A DNA stretch of 64,000 nt from Acidimicrobiaceae bacterium (GCA_003155915.1 PMFA01000011.1:1-64000), one strand, 5' to 3'. Shown: positions 20,680 to 29,870, numbered from the stretch's first letter. Numbers and translations: made by a program. Notes: generated by a model not told the origin, from the letters alone.

Positions 20680-22121
20680 CGAAGAGCCACTCCGGCATGC
20701 ACACCAAAATGCCGCCGGATCACATTTTCGTGATGTTCGGCGCCACGGGCGACCTCGCCAAGCGCAAGGTCCTTCCGGGTCTCTTCCATCTCGCCGTCGC
20801 CGGTCTTCTGCCCAAGAACTACCGGGTCATCGGCTGTTCGCGTAAGGCGTCGTCGATGTCCGACGAAGAGTTCCGAAAGCGCGCGTACGACGCGGTCTGC
20901 GAATTCGGGTCGAACAAACCTGAAGGGGCCGACTGGGAGAAGTTCGAGAAGAACCTCTCTTTCGCCTACGCCGATGAAGACGGTACCGGCGAACTCGTCG
21001 GCGCAATCGCGCGTGCCGAAGAGGAGATTGGCGGTCGCGTGCAGCGGCTCTTCCATCTGGCCGTACCGCCGGGCGCACTTCTCGGCATCATTGAGATGCT
21101 GGGGAAAACCGGTCTCAACGAGAACACGAAGATCATCTGTGAGAAGCCCTTCGGAACCGACCTCGCCTCGGCGCGCCGCCTCAACGCCACCATCGCCAAG
21201 TGTTTCGACGAGTCGCACGTCTTTCGCATCGACCATTTCCTCGGCAAGGAGTCGATCGACAACATTCTCGCTCTGAGATTCGCCAATGGGCTCTATGAGC
21301 CGATCTGGAACCGCCATTACGTCAGTTACGTCCAGATTGACGTACCGGAGTCCATCTCGATCGAAGGGCGCGGTGCCTTCTTCGAAGAGACCGGAACGTT
21401 CCGCGACATGGTCGTCACGCACCTCTTACAAGTGCTGGCCTTCGTCGCGATGGAACAACCTATTTCACTCGACGCCAAGCCGTTGCGCGATGAGATCAGC
21501 AAGGTCTTTGATTCGACCGCGCCACTGAATCCCGCCCACGTCATTCGGGGTCAGTACGACGGGTACCGCGACGAGCCCGGCGTCGCGCCAAACTCCCAAA
21601 CTGAGACGTTCGTGGCGTTACGGGCCGACGTCGAGAACACCCGCTGGAAAGGCGTGCCATTCTTCCTTCGAACGGGCAAGTCGATGGCGCAGAGCCGACA
21701 GGTCGTCACCATCGGATTCAAAGAGCCGGTCATGCGAATGTTCCCCGTTGACCATATGGAGGGTCAGCGCCACGGCAATGAATTGGTCGCCGACTTCGCG
21801 GACCCCGGATCCATCCAAACGCATTTCTTGGCCAAGCAGCCCGGGCCGCAGATGCGTCTCGCGCCCGCCGTCATGACCTTTCGCTACGCCGACTCGTTCC
21901 AAACGGCCAACAATCTCGAGGCGTACGAATACTTGTTTCTCGAAGCGATGCTCGGCAACCAAGCCTTCTTCACCCGCTCCGACGGGATCGAACGACAGTG
22001 GGAGATCGCCGCCCCAGTGTTGGCCAACCCGCCAGAGGTGGAGATCTACGAGCCGGGATCGTGGGGACCGGTCTCCATTGACCGGATCGTCGCGCCGGAC
22101 CGGTGGTCATTGCCTCGATGA
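20676..22121 (+). CDS. zwf: Glucose-6-phosphate 1-dehydrogenase
   Basis: A 481-residue enzyme that oxidises glucose-6-P to the lactone and commits carbon to the pentose phosphate pathway. The coenzyme motif is FGATGDLAKRK; the substrate motif is RIDHFLGKE with its catalytic His. EKPFG and the TGK segment are also present. It has ATGA overlaps with rpiA before and the HAD gene after. Confidence 0.97.
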   Translation: MTKSHSGMHTKMPPDHIFVMFGATGDLAKRKVLPGLFHLAVAGLLPKNYRVIGCSRKASSMSDEEFRKRAYDAVCEFGSNKPEGADWEKFEKNLSFAYADEDGTGELVGAIARAEEEIGGRVQRLFHLAVPPGALLGIIEMLGKTGLNENTKIICEKPFGTDLASARRLNATIAKCFDESHVFRIDHFLGKESIDNILALRFANGLYEPIWNRHYVSYVQIDVPESISIEGRGAFFEETGTFRDMVVTHLLQVLAFVAMEQPISLDAKPLRDEISKVFDSTAPLNPAHVIRGQYDGYRDEPGVAPNSQTETFVALRADVENTRWKGVPFFLRTGKSMAQSRQVVTIGFKEPVMRMFPVDHMEGQRHGNELVADFADPGSIQTHFLAKQPGPQMRLAPAVMTFRYADSFQTANNLEAYEYLFLEAMLGNQAFFTRSDGIERQWEIAAPVLANPPEVEIYEPGSWGPVSIDRIVAPDRWSLPR

Positions 22122-22924
22122 GTGCGAAGATTCGTCTGCTCCTTTCGGACATTGATGGCACCCTCGTGCCGCCCGACAAGGTCCCCACCGAACGAACAAT
22201 CCGGGCCGTCAACGAGGTGCGCGACGCGGGCATCATCTTTGCGATCACGAGCAGCCGCCCCCCGAGGGGTCTTCGCATGCTCATCCGGCCACTGGATCTG
22301 TCGACACCAATCGCCGGGTTCAACGGTGGAATGATCATCGACCCGGACGAGCACGTGCTCGAGGAACGAACGATCCACGACGACATCGTCGCAACGACAA
22401 TTGGATTCCTCGACGAGCACGAAGTGACCCCTTGGATCTACCGCGGCCAAGAATGGTACGTCCGTGACCCGAAGGATCCTTACGTTCAACATGAAGCTGA
22501 GGTCTGTGAATTCGAACCCCTGAGCGTTGCGAACTTCGAGTCGGTAAGCGACGGCGTGGCCAAGATCGTTGGCGTCAGCAGTGACCGGGACGCACTCAAA
22601 CGAGCACAACTAGATATGTACACCAGGTTCGGTGGAAGCGTGTCGGCGACCAACTCTCAGTCGTACTACCTCGACATCACGAACCCCCTGGCCAACAAGG
22701 GTATGGTGGTCGACTATCTCTCGTCGAAGTTCGGCGTCCCGGTTGGCGAAATCGCCACCATCGGCGACGCGCAAAATGACGTCGCCATGTTTGAACGATC
22801 CGGGCTTTCCATCGCGATGGGCAACGCCGAAGACGACGTAAAAGGTTCAGCGAACGAAGTGACGACGTCGAATGAAGACGAGGGGTTCGCGCGCGCCGTT
22901 GAGCAGTTCATCTTGTCTCAGTGA
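22118..22924 (+). CDS. HAD-IIB (Cof-type) sugar phosphatase-like protein
   Basis: A 268-residue HAD hydrolase: motif I LSDIDGTLVPP, motif II ITSSRPPRG, a C2 cap of about 100 residues, then the K-containing NKGMVVDYL and motif IV TIGDAQNDVAMF. Cof-like phosphatases act on sugar phosphates or flavin-related compounds; the exact substrate is not readable. The ATG overlaps the zwf stop and it ends the pentose phosphate operon, so an overflow sugar-phosphate phosphatase is plausible. Confidence 0.88.
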   Translation: MSAKIRLLLSDIDGTLVPPDKVPTERTIRAVNEVRDAGIIFAITSSRPPRGLRMLIRPLDLSTPIAGFNGGMIIDPDEHVLEERTIHDDIVATTIGFLDEHEVTPWIYRGQEWYVRDPKDPYVQHEAEVCEFEPLSVANFESVSDGVAKIVGVSSDRDALKRAQLDMYTRFGGSVSATNSQSYYLDITNPLANKGMVVDYLSSKFGVPVGEIATIGDAQNDVAMFERSGLSIAMGNAEDDVKGSANEVTTSNEDEGFARAVEQFILSQ

Positions 22925-23129
22925 CGTTCGGAACAACAAGTTTCAATTCACAACAGATAGGGCGCCGGGGCCAATTACAACGCGACCATCAATCAAACAT
23001 TGCTTCGTGAACGTACGACCAATGAGCGCCTCATCAATTGAAGTTCCTATCCACCTTTTTACGGTCAGAGCACGGGATAATTTTCACGTCGAAATTGTCA
23101 TCGTGTCGGACTTCTTCGAAGGAGGATGA
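22925..23129. other. Intergenic stretch after the pentose phosphate operon
   Basis: No gene is supported, and no terminator hairpin with a U-run is visible. A weak AT-rich stretch near 23056-23084 could serve as a promoter for the small ORF at 23130, but its elements are badly spaced. Confidence 0.3.
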
Positions 23130-23306
23130 ATGAGAGCCATCAGGAAATTACTCGGTCTGTCGACGCCGAAAGCTCAGAACACCAGTTTGTTAGAGCCCGT
23201 GTCACTGGCCGCGTTCGGGCAAATGAGCGGGTCCCAACAATCGATGCTCGCCGAAGCGCTGGTCGCCGCGGCCAACGAACGCCGAAAGCTGGACAAAGCG
23301 TCGTAA
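23130..23306 (+). CDS. Orphan small protein, 58 residues
   Basis: A short reading frame with a very strong ribosome binding site (GAAGGAGG at 23118-23125). The predicted protein has a basic N-terminus (RAIRKLLGL), a central FGQMSGSQQSML segment and an Ala-rich helix ending in a charged tail (NERRKLDKAS). No signal peptide or membrane helix. I do not recognise it. A frame starting four bases earlier (ATG 23126) would abut the ribosome binding site and has no protein-like composition. Confidence 0.5.
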   Translation: MRAIRKLLGLSTPKAQNTSLLEPVSLAAFGQMSGSQQSMLAEALVAAANERRKLDKAS

Positions 23307-23334
23307 CGCTCTGCCCGAAACGCTCTGAGTCAAT

Positions 23335-23598
23335 TCACTCTTCGCTCGCCGACGGTAACGTCCGTCGTCGATTCGGAGGAACCGTCAATGGTGGCGACCG
23401 ACGAGGCGGCAACGCTCCTAACAATCGCTCGGTGACATCGGCGATCTGATCGACCGCTTCGGTGAAGGCACTCGCCGTCAACAGCGGTCCCGAAGTGACC
23501 GCAGCGACCTTTCTCGCGTACTGCAGCGCGGCAGCGTGAATCTCCTCGTGAGTGGCGGGTGGCTCAAGTCCCCGCAGCATGGTGATGTTTCGACACAT
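23335..23598 (-). CDS. DUF2277 family protein
   Basis: An 87-residue protein with the DUF2277 signature at its N-terminus: MCRNI, TMLRGLEPPAT, EEIHAAALQYARKV. The second half is helical and ends in a Pro/Arg-rich tail. The function of this family is unknown. I start at ATG 23598, where the family begins and a GGTGGGG lies upstream; a longer reading to 23634 adds unrelated residues. Confidence 0.85.
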   Translation of the reverse strand: MCRNITMLRGLEPPATHEEIHAAALQYARKVAAVTSGPLLTASAFTEAVDQIADVTERLLGALPPRRSPPLTVPPNRRRTLPSASEE

Positions 23599-23683
23599 CG
23601 CCCCACCGTAGGTCGCGGGTGCGCGCCAATCCAAACCGGCCGGTCAACCCCGCATCCGCGCGGATCAGACTTAAGGTTAGCTG

Positions 23684-24167
23684 ATGGTCATCGAACGCCT
23701 TGCAGTACAGCGGACGATTCACGCCGCACCTTCATCGATTTTCCGATTTCTCAGTGACCCGAATGGTCACGTCACGATCGACAGCTCGGGGATGTTGATG
23801 GGCGCCGATAGTGACGTGGTCACGGGCGTGGGTGACACCCTCGTCATTCACATGGACCGCGAAGCGCTGAACGACCTTCCCCGAGGCCTTTATGACGGCG
23901 GTGACGATCACGAAGTTCCAGGTCGACCGTGAGATCGCGTGGACAGTCGCGGGCGTAGCGCGCCCGTCAATGGGTCACGTCTACGGCTACCTTCTCGAAC
24001 CACCTGACGGCACCACTGTGGTGACGTCGTACTACGACTGGTCAGGTGTCAGCCACGAGTGGAAGGAGGCCGACATCTTTCCCGTGATCTCCGAGGCCAC
24101 TCTTCGTGCGACGCTCGGCGTCCTTGAACGAAACGTGATCAGATGCGACGACGTCGCTGAAGGTTGA
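23684..24167 (+). pseudogene. SRPBCC (polyketide cyclase-like) gene split by a frameshift
   Basis: Two overlapping frames together make one START/SRPBCC-type protein of about 160 residues. The first (from 23684) supplies the N-terminal helix-grip part up to MDREALNDLPRGLY; the second (in frame from about 23892 to 24167) continues with TITKFQVDREIAWTVAG, the GHVYGYLLEP strand and the TSYYDWSG segment. The switch needs a +1 shift around 23885-23895, consistent with one extra base near CCTTTATG. This may be a real pseudogene, a sequencing error or, less likely, programmed frameshifting. Confidence 0.75.
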
Positions 24168-24191
24168 CACCGCTCAGTCGCGAAGTCCTGA

Positions 24192-25637
24192 TCAGTCGCC
24201 GCCACTCGTCGAGTACGTCAGAGCATTGTTCCGAATCGTGTTGGCGTACCACGAGAAACTCGCCTTGGGCAGTCGCGTACCAGTCGGAAAGTCGACCCAG
24301 ACGATTCCGAAGCGCCGTGAGTAGCCGTAGGACCACTCGAAGTTATCGAGCAGGCTCCACACGAAGTAGCCCTGCACGTTGACGTCGGCCTTGATCGCGT
24401 CGTGCACCGCCGAAATGTGTTCTTCGAGGTACGAAACGCGGTCGTGATCGAGGACGTGACCGTTGGGATCGACGTAGTCATCGAAGGCCGCGCCATTCTC
24501 CGTGATGTAGATCGGCAACTCCGTGTAGTCGTTCTTCACCCGCACGAGTAACTCGGTGAGCCCCGACGCGTCGACTTCCCATCCCATCGACGTAGTGTCC
24601 GTGCCGGGCGTCTCCAAGGAGAGAACCCGTAGGTCGGGAAACTGCTCACCGATGGGCACCCCGTAGCCGGCGGCTCGGGCCTCTTTGACCCGCGTCGAGT
24701 CCATGATGGTGCCCGGGAAGTAGTAATTGACGCCCAGGAAGTCGAGTGGCTGTGCGATGACGTCCATGTCGCCGTCTTGCACGACCGAAAAGCCGGGCAG
24801 GTTCGCCTTGTAGTGATCGAGCATGTCCTCGGGATAATGGCCCTTGAAGACCGGGTCCAAGAAGATCCGATTGAGATTCCCATCTGCTCGACGCGCGGCC
24901 GCGAGATCGAGTTCGTGGGTCGTGCCGGGGCGCGAGACGCCCAGATTGAGGGTGATGCCGACTTTGGCGTCCGGGATCGCCGAGCGCAGTATTGGTAGGG
25001 CGGTACCGTGCGCGAGCAACAGGTGGTGCGTCGCGGCGACGGCCTTGCCGATGTCCTTGACGCCCGGCGCGTGGCGGCCCGCCCCGTAGCCGAGCCAGGC
25101 CGAACACCACGGCTCGTTCAGCGTGATCCAACGTTCGACGGAGTCTCCCAACGCGCGAGCGACGATGTCCACGTACTCGCCGAAACGTTCGACGGAGTCG
25201 CGCGCGCACCATCCGCCTTCGTCTTCGATCGGCTGGGGAAGGTCCCAGTGGTAGAGCGTCAACGTGGGCTCAATCTCTCGCTTCAAGAGTCCATCGACGA
25301 GTCGACGGTAGAAGTCCAGTCCGGCCTGATTCGCCGGTCCCTTGCCGTCGGGCTGTACCCGGGGCCACGCAACCGAGAACCGATACGAGCCGACGCCGAG
25401 TTCTTTCATGAGGTCGAGGTCTTGGTCCATTCGGTGGTAGTGATCACACGCGATGTCACCGGTGTCTCCGTTCCAGACGGCTCCGGGCTGGTGACTATAG
25501 GTGTCCCAAATCGATGGTCCGCGGCCGTCGACGTCGACGGCGCCTTCGATTTGATACGAGGCGGTAGCGGTTCCCCAAAGGAAATCCGCTGGGAACGAGC
25601 GTGGAGGACTCTCGTTGGGGGGGTTGGTCGTGCTCAT
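24192..25637 (-). CDS. GH1 beta-glucosidase
   Basis: A 481-residue cytoplasmic (beta/alpha)8 glycosidase. Acid/base E175 is in TLNEPW and nucleophile E380 in ITENGAA; the FLWGTATASYQIEGA start and the WSLLDNFEW glycone-site segment are typical. It likely cleaves cellobiose or other beta-glucosides. The ATG follows AGGAGA. It is the last gene of the operon that starts at the LacI gene, separated from the binding-protein gene by two large hairpins. Confidence 0.93.
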   Translation of the reverse strand: MSTTNPPNESPPRSFPADFLWGTATASYQIEGAVDVDGRGPSIWDTYSHQPGAVWNGDTGDIACDHYHRMDQDLDLMKELGVGSYRFSVAWPRVQPDGKGPANQAGLDFYRRLVDGLLKREIEPTLTLYHWDLPQPIEDEGGWCARDSVERFGEYVDIVARALGDSVERWITLNEPWCSAWLGYGAGRHAPGVKDIGKAVAATHHLLLAHGTALPILRSAIPDAKVGITLNLGVSRPGTTHELDLAAARRADGNLNRIFLDPVFKGHYPEDMLDHYKANLPGFSVVQDGDMDVIAQPLDFLGVNYYFPGTIMDSTRVKEARAAGYGVPIGEQFPDLRVLSLETPGTDTTSMGWEVDASGLTELLVRVKNDYTELPIYITENGAAFDDYVDPNGHVLDHDRVSYLEEHISAVHDAIKADVNVQGYFVWSLLDNFEWSYGYSRRFGIVWVDFPTGTRLPKASFSWYANTIRNNALTYSTSGGD

Positions 25638-25689
25638 GGTGTGGATGTCTCCTGCTAGTAATTGGGCGAGTTTCAGCGAAGGGTGACTG

Positions 25690-25729
25690 CGCGCGACCGC
25701 GCTGATAGCAAAATCGACGCGGTCGCGCG
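25690..25729 (-). other. Strong hairpin, 12-bp perfect stem, 16-base loop
   Basis: CGCGCGACCGCG at 25690-25701 is exactly complementary to 25718-25729. It sits between the binding-protein stop and the glucosidase start. No U-run follows in the direction of transcription, so an mRNA-stabilising or processing structure fits better than a classical terminator. Confidence 0.65.
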
Positions 25730-25743
25730 TAATCTGGTGTTCC

Positions 25744-25793
25744 CTCTACGCGCGGGCTAGCAGGGTTGGAGAACTCCTAGCCCGCGCGCAGAG
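25744..25793 (-). other. Strong hairpin, 16 of 17 bp stem, 16-base loop
   Basis: A 12-bp perfect core (CGCGCGGGCTAG at 25749-25760 against 25777-25788) is extended by CTCT/AGAG across one mismatch. It lies nine bases past the binding-protein stop codon, in tandem with the hairpin at 25690-25729. There is no U-run after it. Confidence 0.7.
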
Positions 25794-25801
25794 GTGATTT
25801 A

Positions 25802-27463
25802 TTACGACGCCTTGAGTTGCATCAAGATGTAGGGCAATTCAGGGTCGCTCGGCGACGGGTCCATGTACGGGTTGCTCGCCGTTACGAAACCGGTGAAGTT
25901 CGCCGTGCTGTACTCGTCCCAGTCCGCGCCGTACAACAGCGGCACGACGGGCAACGTGGTCGCCTCGATCTTCTCGAGTGGCAACGTGGCCGCCTTCACG
26001 GCAGCTGTGTTCGACGGGTCCGTCCCTGACAACTTCGACAGCAAGGACTGAACCGTGGCGTTGTGGTAGCGCCCGTAGTCAGCGGAGGCTGACTTGCCAA
26101 TCGCAGCTGAGTTGTTGTAGTCAAGCCAGTTGTCGAATTGCGTGTACGGGTCGGTACCACCATTGCCCCAGTGCTCAATCGAGTCAAAGTTGCCGTTGGC
26201 GGAGTCGGTGTACCACTGCGAAGCCTCAACGCCATCAACCGTCGCGTCGATGCCTTCGGACTTTAGTTCCGAGGACATGAGTTGAATGTCGGCGTAGTAG
26301 TCAGAGTAGGCAATCGGGTCCTCCATCGAGAACTTGACGACCTTGCCCTTCAACGCGTAGTAACCCTGCTTGTTCTTCTTGAACCCGGCCTTCGTCAGAA
26401 TCGACTTTACGGTCTTGGGCTGATTCGTTGACTTGATGTCGTTCTTGTACTGCGAAGCGAGGTACCCCGCCTGGCTGGGCAAGATGAGCGCACTGAGCGA
26501 CGTCGCCGGAGCTTCGTAGCCAGTCTCACCCTTGATGCTCAACGCACTGCGGTCCACGCCGGCACTGACGGCTTGGCGAACGGCGATGTTCGTGAATGGC
26601 CACTTGGTGACGTTGAATTCCAACGTCACGGTCGAGCCCGGAGCAAAGTAGGTGTGGTTGGTCGCCTTGTCCACGTTCACGAAGATCTTGTTGACGTTCG
26701 CAATGTCGTTACCAGCCCAATCCAGTTGTCCCGCAGCCAACGCGGTCGCGGCGTCAGTGTTGGACGCGTATGACGGAACGTTGATCAGGCTCGCGGCCGG
26801 TGCGCCACCCCAATACGACGGGTTGGCCTTGTAGCTCACGAGCGTGGAACTGTAGTTACCCACAACGTACGGGCCGGTGCCGATTGGCGCAGTCACCGTG
26901 GCCGTCCCGGGGTTCGCGTACAGCGTCCCGAAGTTAGCGGGCAGCATCAACTGGGTGCCAGCGATGGCCACGATGTTCGAGTACTCCGCCGTCGCGTAAT
27001 TCAACACCACGGTGTCACCCGAAACCGTCGCCGGACTCGACAATGCCGGAAGTCCCCATATGTTCGCCGCGGGAGTCGAGCTCACGAGGTTGAACGTTGC
27101 GGCGACGTCGGCCGGGCCGAATGCCGTTCCGTCACTCCACTTCACACCTGTGCGAATCGTGAAGGTCAGGGTCTTGCCACTATTGGACCATGCGTACTTC
27201 GTTGCGAGCCACGGATACGAGACGCCCGCTTTGAGCGAGTCGAACTCGAACAGTGGTTCATAGATGAGCGAGCGCACACTCATCTGCGTCGCGAACGAGC
27301 TCGAGTCCAATGGATTGAAGTTGTCGGTGAAAGTCACACCGGTGTTGTTCTCCAATGTCAAAGTAGAACTCGCTCCCGAGGCGGCGGTGAGGCCCGCGCT
27401 CATGACAATGCCAAGTGTCAAACACGACATCGCCGTGAAGACAACAGCAGCTCTTTTAAACAT
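25802..27463 (-). CDS. ABC transporter substrate-binding protein, family 5 (Opp/Dpp type)
   Basis: A 553-residue exported binding protein. An N-terminal signal (basic start, AAVVFTAMSCLTLGIV core, probable cleavage near AASGA) is followed by the family 5 fold, with the RSLIYEPLF and WSDGTAFGPADVAATFNL segments. No proper lipobox is present: the only early Cys (C14) is in a poor context, so membrane anchoring is unclear. With a GH1 enzyme and LacI in the same operon, the ligand is probably an oligosaccharide such as cellobiose, not a peptide. AAGGA lies six bases before the ATG. Confidence 0.92.
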   Translation of the reverse strand: MFKRAAVVFTAMSCLTLGIVMSAGLTAASGASSTLTLENNTGVTFTDNFNPLDSSSFATQMSVRSLIYEPLFEFDSLKAGVSYPWLATKYAWSNSGKTLTFTIRTGVKWSDGTAFGPADVAATFNLVSSTPAANIWGLPALSSPATVSGDTVVLNYATAEYSNIVAIAGTQLMLPANFGTLYANPGTATVTAPIGTGPYVVGNYSSTLVSYKANPSYWGGAPAASLINVPSYASNTDAATALAAGQLDWAGNDIANVNKIFVNVDKATNHTYFAPGSTVTLEFNVTKWPFTNIAVRQAVSAGVDRSALSIKGETGYEAPATSLSALILPSQAGYLASQYKNDIKSTNQPKTVKSILTKAGFKKNKQGYYALKGKVVKFSMEDPIAYSDYYADIQLMSSELKSEGIDATVDGVEASQWYTDSANGNFDSIEHWGNGGTDPYTQFDNWLDYNNSAAIGKSASADYGRYHNATVQSLLSKLSGTDPSNTAAVKAATLPLEKIEATTLPVVPLLYGADWDEYSTANFTGFVTASNPYMDPSPSDPELPYILMQLKAS

Positions 27464-27627
27464 ATTTTTCCTTTATATTGATTGTGTCCAGCCGGCTTTC
27501 GCCGACGTTTCGTTTGAACCGTGTGGGTCCTTACTTAACAAGCGCGAGGCCGGTTGGACCTTCGCGGTACTGTCGACCGGAAAAGCGTCCCAAAATGGAG
27601 TTCTCCCGGCTCTCAATTCGAAGTGGT
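27464..27627. other. Gap between transporter ATPase and binding-protein genes
   Basis: A 164-base spacer inside the operon. It holds the ribosome binding site of the binding-protein gene and an imperfect long-range repeat (TCCAGCCGG near 27486 against CCGGTTGGA near 27551). No gene seen. Confidence 0.3.
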
Positions 27628-28674
27628 TCATGTCGTCGCGATCTCCCCCTCCTTCCGGCGCGTCGGTAGCGCCACTTCGACTGCGGCATCGTGTCCGGCG
27701 TAGAGCCAACACTTCGAGGTGTGGTCCTCGCCGACAACGAAGGCGGGGGGCTCTTCTTCGCGGCACCGGTCCATCACGTGAGGACAGCGCGGACTGAATC
27801 GGCAACCCTTCTCCGCGATGGCCGTCTGCGCGTGCTCACCGGTCGGCGGTGCCTCCTTCGCGGTGTCCGACGGATCGGGCACCGACGCGATGAGCAGTTG
27901 GGTGTACGGGTGCGTTGGTTCATCGACGAGAGTCGTGCCCCGAGACTGCTCGACGACTTGCCCGGCGTACATCACGATGATCGAGTCCGCGATGTAACGC
28001 GCCGAGGCAATATCGTGCGTGATGTAGAGGATGGCGAGTCGGTCGTTCTCGCACAGACCGCGCAACAGGTTGAGTACGCCGAGACGCACCGAGACATCCA
28101 GCATCGAGATCGGCTCGTCGGCGAGCAGCACCTTGGGTTGAATGCACAGTGCGCGCGCAATCGAGATTCGCTGCAACTGCCCTCCGGAAAGTTCGTGCGG
28201 GTAACTCTCGAGAAAGCGGCTCGGTGGTTCGAGTGACACGCGTCGAAGCGCCGCCTCGGCCATCGCCGGTGCGTCATGCTTTGACGCACCGTGAATCATG
28301 AGTGGTCGAATCAGGTTGTGGCTCATGCGGTGCACGGGGTTCATTGACGCGAAGGGGTCCTGCAACACCAGTTGTACCTGCGACGCGTAGTCGAGAGTTC
28401 GCTTCGACTTGATCTCAATTGGCTTGCCCTGGAGGACGAGATCTCCAGAGGTCGGGGTAATGATGCGCGCCAACATCCGCGCGAGAACCGATTTGCCCGA
28501 ACCGCTTTCGCCCACGACGGCGACGACCTCGCCCGCGACCAAGTCGAGACTGACGCCATCAACCGCGTGCACGATGCGCTTCGGGGCGAAAAATGCACCG
28601 GGCGTGCGCACCGAGAAGTGTCGCGTCAGGCCTCGAGCGGCGAGTTGCACCGACGTTGTCCTTACGTCAGTCAT
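27628..28674 (-). CDS. ABC transporter ATP-binding protein (DppF/OppF type)
   Basis: A 348-residue ATPase with Walker A GESGSGKS, signature ELSGGQLQR, Walker B VLLADEP and switch His in YITHD. The C-terminal CRFSPRCPHVMDRC segment is the oligopeptide-transporter Cys motif, which in this family can bind an iron-sulfur cluster. It pairs with the ATPase at 28671-29870 and overlaps it by ATGA. Confidence 0.93.
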   Translation of the reverse strand: MTDVRTTSVQLAARGLTRHFSVRTPGAFFAPKRIVHAVDGVSLDLVAGEVVAVVGESGSGKSVLARMLARIITPTSGDLVLQGKPIEIKSKRTLDYASQVQLVLQDPFASMNPVHRMSHNLIRPLMIHGASKHDAPAMAEAALRRVSLEPPSRFLESYPHELSGGQLQRISIARALCIQPKVLLADEPISMLDVSVRLGVLNLLRGLCENDRLAILYITHDIASARYIADSIIVMYAGQVVEQSRGTTLVDEPTHPYTQLLIASVPDPSDTAKEAPPTGEHAQTAIAEKGCRFSPRCPHVMDRCREEEPPAFVVGEDHTSKCWLYAGHDAAVEVALPTRRKEGEIATT

Positions 28675-29870
28675 GACGACACCTCCGTCACTCCTTCAGA
28701 CGGCGAGGCAATTGACGTGCCCACGCGACTTAGTTCCACCGGGACCGTCACGCCGGCGTCACCGACGTGCAACCAACAAGCGACCGAACGCCCCGAACCT
28801 TCGATCTCGACGAGCGGCGGCGTCTCGTTCGCGCATCGCGTCATTGCGAACGGACACCGGGGATGGAAACTGCAGCCGGTGGGCAGATGCGCGAGATCGG
28901 GTGGGGATCCCGGTATGCCCGTGAGTTCGGTGTGCTCACCGTGCATGGGAGGAAACGAATTCAGGAGACCCAGGGTGTAAGGGTGTCGCGGCGCCTCATA
29001 TAGTTCTCGCGCCGTCGCTCGCTCCACCAACACGCCGGCGTACATCACAACGATCTCGTCGGCCAACTCAGTCAGCAGCGAGAGATCGTGGGTAATGAAA
29101 ATCATCGCGAAGCCGAAGCGAGAGCGCAACTCGAACAGTTCACTGATGATTTCGCGTTGGGTGACGACGTCGAGCGCCGTCGTCGGCTCGTCCATGATCA
29201 CGAGCTGAGGGTCGAGTGCCAGAGCGAGTGCGATCATGATGCGCTGGCGCTGTCCACCCGAAAGTTCGTGAGGGTAGCGATCGAGGCGATCCTCGTTCAG
29301 ACCGACCAGGCCCAGCAACTCCGTCGAGCGCGCTCGCCGTTCGACCTTCGACATCTCGTGTCGATGGGTCTTGAGAACTTGCTCAAACTGCGCGCCCACG
29401 CGAACGACAGGATTCAAAGCGCTGAGTGCGCTCTGGAGGACAATGGAGATGCTGGACCACCGAATGCTCCGGAGTTCGCGTTCGCTCGCCGTCACGAGGT
29501 CGATCACGTTCTCGCCTTCGTCTTTGGAACTTAGGTTGAATCGCGCTTCGCCGCCCGTAATCACGCCGGGTGCGCGAAGGAGCCTCGTGATCGCGTACAC
29601 CAACGTTGACTTCCCACTCCCGCTCTCGCCCGCAATCCCGAGTACCTTCGAGCGGTCGATGTGAACGTCGACGCTGTCGACGGCGCGCACCGCGCTGTCA
29701 CCCCATCCGTAGTCCACACTGAAGTCGCGGACGTCCAGGATGCGCTCGCCCATCGCACCGTCATGGGGGATCGTGTTCGCCACGACCTCGCGCACGGTGT
29801 GGGCCGTGGGCGCCGCCGCCGGGGCTTCTCGTGCCACGTCGCCGCTCACTCCCACGGATTCGGTCGTCAT
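28671..29870 (-). CDS. ABC transporter ATP-binding protein (DppD/OppD type)
   Basis: A 399-residue ATPase: Walker A GESGSGKST, signature ELSGGQRQR, Walker B VIMDEPT, switch His in FITHD and the terminal CSFHPRCPFAMTRC motif. About 45 extra residues precede the ATPase core. The frame stays open far upstream, but that extension is a shadow of the permease gene; the real ATG at 29870 overlaps the permease stop (ATGA). Confidence 0.92.
   Translation of the reverse strand: MTTESVGVSGDVAREAPAAAPTAHTVREVVANTIPHDGAMGERILDVRDFSVDYGWGDSAVRAVDSVDVHIDRSKVLGIAGESGSGKSTLVYAITRLLRAPGVITGGEARFNLSSKDEGENVIDLVTASERELRSIRWSSISIVLQSALSALNPVVRVGAQFEQVLKTHRHEMSKVERRARSTELLGLVGLNEDRLDRYPHELSGGQRQRIMIALALALDPQLVIMDEPTTALDVVTQREIISELFELRSRFGFAMIFITHDLSLLTELADEIVVMYAGVLVERATARELYEAPRHPYTLGLLNSFPPMHGEHTELTGIPGSPPDLAHLPTGCSFHPRCPFAMTRCANETPPLVEIEGSGRSVACWLHVGDAGVTVPVELSRVGTSIASPSEGVTEVSS

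Noticed and set aside
20589-21422. A 277-codon minus-strand frame across rpiA and zwf
   Set aside because: It is antisense to two strongly supported genes and resembles no protein family.
24646-25212. A 188-codon minus-strand frame inside the GH1 gene
   Set aside because: Same strand but different frame from an intact GH1 enzyme; Arg/Gly/Pro-rich shadow composition.
25744-25793. Rho-independent terminator after the binding-protein gene
   Set aside because: The hairpin is strong but no U-run follows on the transcribed strand, so I list it as an RNA structure, not a terminator.
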